From Enoplolaimus lenunculus (lineage: Eukaryota; Nematoda; Enoplea; Enoplida; Thoracostomopsidae): a stretch of DNA of 64,000 nucleotides. Each line of letters opens with the position of its first letter. The stretch's first letter is position 1. Both the position numbers and the translations under genes were made by a program. The notes beneath the pieces are model-generated. The model saw nothing but the letters and a program-made list of their open reading frames with translations. It was not told where the DNA came from and did no database searches. Positions 57,292-64,000 of the stretch are shown one piece after another. The stretch is taken from the NCBI GenBank assembly GCA_030248215.1, contig JASANG010003883.1, forward strand, positions 1 through 64,000, given 5' to 3'.

Positions 57292-57494
57292 CGCTGCAAA
57301 AAATGGTGAGTCAAATCGACTCTGTCCGACATAGGCTTTTCCTGACTACACAACCTGAGTCAAAATTCGACTCCGCCAGAGTCAAATTAAACCGAATTTG
57401 ACTCAGGCGGAGTCGAATTTTGACGCAATTTGTGTAAGTGGTCAGAAAAAGCCTATTTTGAGATAGTCAATATGACTCACCATTTTTTGCAGTG
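57292..57494. mobile_element. Family C copy C10
   Basis: Complete; left tip CGCTGCAAAAAATGG carries one change. Confidence 0.8.
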
Positions 57495-58309
57495 TATAAA
57501 CAACAAACAGGGGTCGAAGTAGCTTGCATTTTTATGTTTCTTCGCTATATGATGCATAGTAATTAATCACAGGTCTGATCGCATAATATGAACAGGTAAA
57601 CCGCCGCTCCCAACCGTTCAGCGATGTGGACCTCCAATCCAAAATCTTGGCTACGCCAATGTATGATGTGTTTGTTTTGAATTTTTCAGTAGATTTTTTT
57701 CTTGAACATAAATTACCTTCACCGTCTGTTCCTCAAATTATGAACGTTAAGAATGGTTTGTTTGGTATCTAAATTAAGATTTCACAGTGATTAAACAAAA
57801 TTCGCCAGCAGGAAGTAATTTGATTGCACAGAGGTTAATTTTAATACAGTTCTATTCACAAGTAATAAAACTAATTTTGGGACCCCCTGCGAATTGAAGC
57901 TATACTAATAGGATGGGGGCTACCGCTCCTCTCTTCCCTCCACAATAAAATACTTCCCCTCGTCACTTTTTTCACGTTTATTAAGACAAAATTTGGTACT
58001 CCCCGGCGAGTTGAAAGAATACTAAGCAGGATGCGGGACTGACCCCCCGAAGTTTGCCTCCGCAGTCAAGTGGTTCCCATACTGAGCACCAAACTGTTCA
58101 AAACTATTTCAGTAATTTTAGCGGGTTCAATAAAATGCTTAGTGCAGGGGGCTTGGGAATGGCAACTCCCCATCCTGCTTAGTAGTTTCCCTTCAAATCG
58201 CAGGGGTTGCAGTGAAGCGGTAGCCAGCCTGAGGACCATAATGCAAAATTGAGGAAAACTTTTGCACTAGAAACTAGTGTTTAAACAGAAAAACAAGATA
58301 TTTTATGTT

Positions 58310-58739
58310 ACAGGGGAGGGTAATAACAGGGGGACCCCATTTTGAGCCCCAATCAATAGGAGTCCGTATCCCTAATAAGAGTCCGTAAGCGGATAGAGTC
58401 CCTAAACCTTAGAGTCCATAAATGTTAATTATCCTTAATTTTAGCGCATAAATACTCCAGGATCAAATAATTTGAGTTTGAAACTTTAAAGCGTATATAC
58501 TTAAATTTTGAATATATATTTTTAAGTATAACCCTGTATTATCGCTCAAGCTATTGACACAAGACAAACAACGTTTAATTCAACGGATAGTTGCAATACC
58601 GGATATATCAGTAACGAAGGTTGGCGAAGGGCGGGATGAAAATAAATAACAGTCCGTAACCGAATAACATGTGGTGTACCCTCTGGAGAGGCCAAATAAA
58701 TATCAGCCTCCCCTCCCTCTTATTCGGGTCACTACAGTA
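58310..58739. mobile_element. Family J copy J3
   Basis: Left tip eroded; right tip CTTATTCGGGTCACTACAGTA intact; inner blocks as in J2. Confidence 0.75.
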
Positions 58740-58984
58740 ATTTCGCTTAATTTTTCATTTCACATGTGCTACAATTGTCCGAACTGAAACAAAAATTACG
58801 ATATTCATCTATAACCTTAAAAATTTCGGTGCGTCCGCCATTTTTTCTTCAAAATTTTAGAAAACCCGGTGAACATTACATGCCTCAATTGTGTTGGTAA
58901 AAAACCTATTTGAAATTTATATACTTCAATATCCGTTTCCGTTATTTCGACCACTATCCGTCTCCGTTATTTTCACCATCCGTT

Positions 58985-59960
58985 TACACCCTACCCTATA
59001 CCATCCATACTTTCTAAACAAATTAATCACAACATGCTTCAGATATTCCCCACCATCCCAGGGTAAATCTAGTCATTAAAATTTTCCACTTTTCCCGTTT
59101 TCCAACCAAAACCTATGCTTCAGATTTTCCCTACCAACCTAAGGTAAATCTAGGCCTTTAAATTTTCCACTTCTCCCGTTTTCCAACCAAAACCTATGCT
59201 TCAGATTTTCCCTACCAAGCCAGGGTAAATCTAGGAATTAAAATTTTCCACTTTTCCCGTTTTCCAACCGAAACCTATGCTTCAGATTTTCCCTACCAAC
59301 CCAAAGGTAAAAATCTGGGCATTAAAACTTTCCACTTTTCCCGTTTTCCAACCAAAACCTATGCCTTACGCTTGAATTTTCCACTTTTCCCGTTTTCCAA
59401 ACAAAACCTACGCTTCTGATTTTCCATACCAACCCAGGGGAAAAATCTAAGCATTTCAATTTTCCACTTTTCCCATTTTCCAACCAAAACCTATACTTCA
59501 GATTTTCCCTACCAACCCAAACGTAAAAATCTGGGCATTAAAACTTTCCACTTTTCCCGTTTTCCAACCAAAACCTATGCTTCAGATATTCCCCCCACCA
59601 ACCCAGGGTAAATCTAGGCATTAAAATTTTCCACTTTTCCCGTTTTCCAACCAAAACCTATGACTCACGCTTGAATTTTCCACTTTTCCCGTTTTCCAAA
59701 CAAAACCTACGCTTCTGATTTTCCATACCAACCCAGGGAAAAATCTAGGCATTAGAATTTTCCACTTTTCCCGTTTTTCAAACAAAACCTTCGCTTGAGA
59801 TTTTCCCTACCAACCAAAGGAAAATCTAGGTGTTCAGATTTTCCACTTTTCCCGTTTTTGAAACAAAACTTTTGCTAAAAGTTTTCCCTTGTGAAAACAA
59901 ACGTTCAAACTTTCCACTTTTTCCGTTTTCCGAACCTCGCCTACACCTCTAAGTAAGTTA
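58985..59960 (+). repeat. About 81-bp satellite, roughly 11 units
   Basis: Unit has CTTCAGATTTTCCCTACCAA, GGGTAAATCTAGGCATT and TTTTCCACTTTTCCCGTTTT then CCAACCAAAACCTATG, with shortened units at about 59360 and 59650; degenerates at the right. Confidence 0.9.
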
Positions 59961-60142
59961 CCTTACCAACCAAAAAGAATTATACAGCTATGGTTGAATC
60001 TTCAACTTTTCCGCATTTGCCGTTTCCTAACCGAGCCACATTTTCCTATTTTCCAGAAAAAGCAACGAAACGGTCCGGTCGCTACTAGACCTATCGAAAG
60101 ACTATCTGTCTATTGCCTAACGAGCACCCAGTGGCGAATATA

Positions 60143-60215
60143 CCACTAAAGCTTAAGCTTACTCTATTGCAGTCCAACAGAAAAACGTTATTCCTCTAAT
60201 CTTTACATGGGTCGA
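60143..60215 (+). mobile_element. Family B right-end fragment
   Basis: TAAAGCTTAAGCTTACTC to TCTTTACATGGG. Confidence 0.6.
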
Positions 60216-60664
60216 AAAATGGTTAATAACTTGGATTAATGTCACTCTATTCTTTTTGGTCTTCCAGAATTTACTCCGCAATGTCGTCTCTGTCTGCTCG
60301 AAATATGTTTTTTTCGATTAATGGTTTTACTGTTGTTTGCCCGTATAGGAGCACACAGTATCTAGCGATAAAACTTACCAAGCGCACCAACCAACTTTAA
60401 AATTCTTTTAACAACAACAAACAAAACCATTTTATCTCCGTTACAAAATAGCAGATTTTAGTGATATTCGATACAACGACAAACATCCATACCAGTTTTG
60501 AAGTAAAAATATGAACGCAGCGTACCGGTTTACCTATCCTAAACGAGGGTCCAGGCGGTCTATGCCCTACATCAAAATTTCAAAAAGAATCATTAAAATA
60601 CCGCAAACCGTTACAATTGACACCGCTATCAAATGGACAAAAAAGTTTTGTTTTTCGCTTTTAT

Positions 60665-61689
60665 GCGCCGTTCACAATAATTTTGTCAACGGTGCCACAA
60701 AATATGCCATAGCCCAAGGCTATCACGACGTCATTTTCAAAATGACCTCGTGATAGCCTTGGGCTATAAGCGAAATCGCTTATAGCTCAGGGCTATCACG
60801 TGTCAGCCCCGTCCTCGAAACTCGTGATAGCCCTGAGCTATCACAAAATTTCCTCTTCTATATATATTTATATTCATAACACACATATGTTTATGTGTGT
60901 TATGAAACGTGATACCAGCAAATTCAATTTTAAAATTTTAATCCTCTGCTCTGCACGATAGCTCAGTGCTATGAGGAGTTTTGTGGCAAACCTTAAATTT
61001 TGAAACACTGAGTGGACTTGGAAAAATTTTCACGCTTTACAGATTGAAAAATTTTTAGGCGTAGGGTGTCTAGAAATATTTTCAGGCGTTTTATGGAGTG
61101 TCTACAAAATTTGCTGAAAGTCGTGCACTGCTCTTTATACATGGGCCTTTTATTTTCAGAACGCGTGATCCAAATCAATTGTGGGCGACTGACACGCAGT
61201 TGGCTCCCTCTTTCATATGCAGTTTCATATCTTTAGCAGTAAAACTAGCTGACCGGCCAACTGACCTAGCAGTAAAGGGTAAATGGACTAGGTATATCTT
61301 TCGTACCATAAAATTTTCCATCTTCCTCAACATTTTAAAAATCGAACGGTGCCACAAAATTTGTCCTAGTTCAGGGCTAAAACGAATATTTGCAAATTTT
61401 AAGATGTGTAACTTGATAGGTTTGTGTGTTGTTTGTGTGTTAATTTGCGTTGTGTGCGTTTGTATTGTGTTTGTGTATGTGGTGTGTTTGGCTAAATTCG
61501 AGGTGGTTTGTGATAGCTCAGGGCTATCACGAGTTTCGAGGACGGTGCTGACACGTGATAGCCCTGAGCTATAAGCGATTTCGCTTATAGCCCAAGGCTA
61601 TCACGAGGTCATTTTGAAAATGACCTCGTGATAGCCTTGGGCTATGGCATATTTTGTGGCACCGTTGACAAAATTATTGTGAACGGCGC
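60665..61689. mobile_element. Foldback element L1 with 183-bp near-identical arms
   Basis: Arms 60665-60847 and 61507-61689 begin GCGCCGTTCACAATAATTTT and, by eye, differ at only about two positions. Each arm contains smaller stems (CATAGCCCAAGGCTATCACG, TAAGCGAAATCGCTTA). TTA occurs on both outer sides, a 3-base target site as in PIF/Harbinger-type elements. The 660-bp centre codes for nothing recognised. Confidence 0.8.
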
Positions 61690-61819
61690 ATTAACGCTCA
61701 TTCGGTTGATAGTTTTCAACCATTTTGTTGAAACTCTGCCTACAAAAATGTGTTAAATGAAAACGCAACTTTATGTCGTAACAAAATATTTGGATTACAA
61801 AACGCATTGTTTATATATT

Positions 61820-61960
61820 TGGCCCATGAAACATCACGGACGGAACGTTTTTCTGCGGGACTGCAATAGAGTAAATTTAAGCTTTAATAGAATAATCGTT
61901 TTGCTTAGGTTTAGGTATATTAGCTCATTCTTACGTTCAGACTTAGTTCTTGTTTTATAC
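61820..61960 (-). mobile_element. Family B copy B13, partial
   Basis: GGCCCATGAAACATCACGG end and AACGTTTTTCTGCGGGACTG; far end lost. Confidence 0.6.
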
Positions 61961-62167
61961 ATCGGCAGTTTAGTACTAAGCGCACTTTCCTAGAATAGTT
62001 CAGCTATTAGCTGAATATGCTTAAAAGCGTTTGCTTGATTTTAAAAATTTACAAGCGTATTAAAGCCCTAACTGTCAATTTGTACACAATCGCAAACTTT
62101 AATGATGCACTTCAGATTTAGCTGGCCAAAATTTTTGGCTTCGCCTATAATGCGGTGTCAACGCCTA

Positions 62168-62388
62168 GGGTCTATATTCTCAAATATGCGTAGCACATAT
62201 CACCAGCTGGAAATAGGTCTTGTACCTTTTGAACCAATGAATGCTTAGACTCAAAATTCAGCACATTTTTCGCAAATTGTTTGCTCTTCTCACGTACCAC
62301 CCTTTGAGTTCAACAACTGCAATAGTTGGTGAGTTTGAAAAGCAAGTACTACTGATGATAGTTGCTATACACATTTGAGAATATGGGC
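62168..62388. mobile_element. Family I copy I6
   Basis: Both ends intact. Confidence 0.75.
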
Positions 62389-62511
62389 CTCGTAGGTATA
62401 ATTGCCGGTTATCTCAGAGTTACCTTGAAGACTTCAATAACTGTGTATGTGTTTTTGACATAACTCAAAGACCGAATCTGTAGAGTTGCATAATTATTAA
62501 AGTCCGGGTTA

Positions 62512-62780
62512 ACCCTCTCACTCATAAAGTATACTATGAGCAACTAAATACAATAATATATGAGCAATACAGACACTGTGAGCAGTGTTTAACAATTCTA
62601 ACATATATGCACAGTGCAAAATCTCCACAAGACGTGAGAGCCCACTCGGGCTCGAGCGTCAAGCTCCTATAGCTCAGTGGTCATCGTAAACGCCTCTCAC
62701 TCGGGAGACTGCGATTCGAATCTTACCTTGAAATTACGTCTCATATGAAATGGAAAATATTCATGTAAGAAAGGGGTAAG
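62512..62780 (+). mobile_element. Family H copy H4
   Basis: TTAACCCTCTCACTCAT left end; the right end has AAGAAAGGGGTAA with one change in the TTAA. Orientation opposite to H2 and H3. Confidence 0.7.
62667..62738 (+). other. tRNA-like block in H4
   Basis: TATAGCTCAGTGG resembles an A box and GATTCGAATC a B box. Between them GCCTCTCACTCGGGAGAC looks like a tRNA-Glu(CUC) anticodon arm. No matching acceptor stem closes it, so it is a tRNA-derived relic, not a working tRNA gene. Confidence 0.55.
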
Positions 62781-62939
62781 ACACGAATTAGTTAAAAAAA
62801 TTAACAAATATCAAAAATCAAAAACTACTTTTAGTAGAGGACAGCACCAAACATATTTCTATTAAATAATAGTTCAATTTATGCGTTTTTTTGCACACAC
62901 GGTACAAATTGTCTTAATTTTAGAAATTGTTTGCCATTT

Positions 62940-63000
62940 TGGCCTATGTATTAAAGATCAGCGGCACAGCACATTTTTTTCTATGGGACTGAAATTAAGT
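62940..63000 (-). mobile_element. Family B end fragment
   Basis: GGCCTATGTATTAAAGATCA and CTATGGGACTG only. Confidence 0.45.
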
Positions 63001-63154
63001 TTCTTATATATTCGCAAACAAAATTTTTCAGTATGAGAAAGTTATGTTTTAAATGTTTCAGACACTTAAATTTCCGAGTCTCCTTGAGACTGGTAATGCC
63101 TGAAATTCGAAATCAGCCTAGAAATTTAACAATGTAAGAGTCTTGAAATTTTAG

Positions 63155-63292
63155 GCCAATGTATAGAACTGAGGCGAAAACAGTATTGTAAGCACACTCC
63201 AAAGCCTAAGCCTAGCCTAAGCCTAAGTGTAAGAATGAGTTTATTCCTAAGCCTAAGTCAAGCAAATCCGCCCCAGATCTCTACATGGGCCA
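63155..63292 (+). mobile_element. Family B copy B15
   Basis: Short copy with both ends (GGCCAATGTATAGAACTG, CTCTACATGGGCC); the inner AAGCTTAAGCTT block is missing. Confidence 0.7.
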
Positions 63293-63479
63293 AATTTCAC
63301 CACAGTTTTATTTGTGCAGTAAAAATACGGAATGAGATACGCAGTCCCATGCCAGTCTCAATCTCAAATTACGCACCTGACGCTTAAGAAAGTTATTATT
63401 AAAATACTGACAGCTTTGTTCTTACCGATTCTTAAATATATTTAAATTCAACGACGTTAACATTTCAAATTATACAAAT

Positions 63480-64000
63480 ATGCAACAGAATAATCACTCA
63501 ATTACGATTGGTGTTCTTGACTATCCCCCGTACGTCAATCCATGCGCGCTCGGATACCCCGAAAATAGCCATTCATGTGATCCTGGCTGCAACTTCATCG
63601 CGTTGTACGTAGCACTACGGACGTTATTCCGTCACATCAAAAGCGTCCACGTAAACATATCGTATACTGAGCTAACATCACACCATTTCGAATCTGCGTT
63701 CAAAGAAGTTGACATTTTATCAGTAATGCTCCACTATTCAATGTACACCAACAGTACTGGATCCGAATTTGATGACGTGCCCTACACAGCTGTCAGAGCT
63801 TTATCCGACGCCCATATCATGATTTCATGCCCTGTCCAAACGTTTACAATTCCAAAATTTTTTCTATTCGGTTTTGTCAGCTTAAACGTTGTGCTTGTCA
63901 TAATTGTTCAAGGAATTGCACTCAAAGCACTGCATCAAATTGCAATACGATCCCAACAACGTATCTTATCGATTCAACACTTCAAATCCGGCAAATTGCG
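63480..64000 (+). CDS. Ionotropic-receptor-like membrane protein 3, cut by the window end
   Basis: From the ATG at 63480 the frame stays open for 173 codons to the window edge. It begins MQQNNHSITIGVLDYPPYVN and shares PYVNPCA, GYP, SC-PG, SYTELTS, VDILSVM and LIS/MIS-C-VQ positions with paralog 2. A first membrane segment (LNVVLVIIVQGIALKAL) starts near residue 141. The remaining two thirds, including the M3-like and M4-like helices, lie outside. There is no signal peptide. A family-B MITE ends about 190 bases upstream. High similarity to 54284 suggests a recent tandem duplication. Confidence 0.72.
   Translation, partial: MQQNNHSITIGVLDYPPYVNPCALGYPENSHSCDPGCNFIALYVALRTLFRHIKSVHVNISYTELTSHHFESAFKEVDILSVMLHYSMYTNSTGSEFDDVPYTAVRALSDAHIMISCPVQTFTIPKFFLFGFVSLNVVLVIIVQGIALKALHQIAIRSQQRILSIQHFKSGKL

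Noticed and set aside
61098-61574. 158-residue frame inside foldback L1
   Set aside because: Runs into the L arm and a GTGTGT-rich stretch; no family resemblance and no coding-like composition.
1-64000. LTR retroelements, Polintons, LINEs, CRISPR arrays, rRNA
   Set aside because: No reverse transcriptase, integrase, capsid, envelope or array pattern recognised in any frame read.

Overview
The window reads as nuclear DNA of a nematode with a repeat-rich genome. The main clue is the abundance of TTAGGC, the nematode telomere unit, scattered inside short transposons. AT-rich introns ending in TTTTAG or TTTCAG and the gene families present agree with this. I cannot name the species.

Minus strand, 5.6-28.4 kb: a three-exon HRG-1/SLC48A1-type heme transporter (5589-8998), then a long sarcosine dehydrogenase gene (13360-28434) with 15 joined exons, 877 residues plus an unfound first exon.

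Plus strand, 34-64 kb: a decayed NADAR-domain gene (34131-34628), an uninterrupted ionotropic-receptor-like gene (38188-39780), a six-exon UDP-glucuronosyltransferase (45151-50572), a second receptor-like gene (54284-55930) and the start of a third (63480 to the window end). The three receptor-like genes form a local paralog group interrupted by the UGT gene. The genes share no obvious operon or pathway.

Most other sequence is short non-coding inverted-repeat transposons. Families A and B carry TTAGGC arrays between GGCC ends. Family C is a TA-flanked palindrome full of TGAGTCA/TGACTCA. Family D is a GAGTTGA-rich palindrome. Family H has TTAA flanks and a tRNA-like core. Families I, J and K are further palindromes, L elements are foldbacks, and F and G are short dispersed repeats. 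A 2.8-kb foldback opens the window. Several copies are nested, which gives a relative age order, and many lie within tens of bases of splice sites. Satellite tracts of about 31, 81, 98 and 30 bp and two long (TA)n runs complete the picture.

No LTR retroelement, Polinton, LINE reverse transcriptase, rRNA or CRISPR array was recognised. Coordinates of repeat ends are by eye and may be off by a few bases; exon joins were checked for reading-frame continuity.
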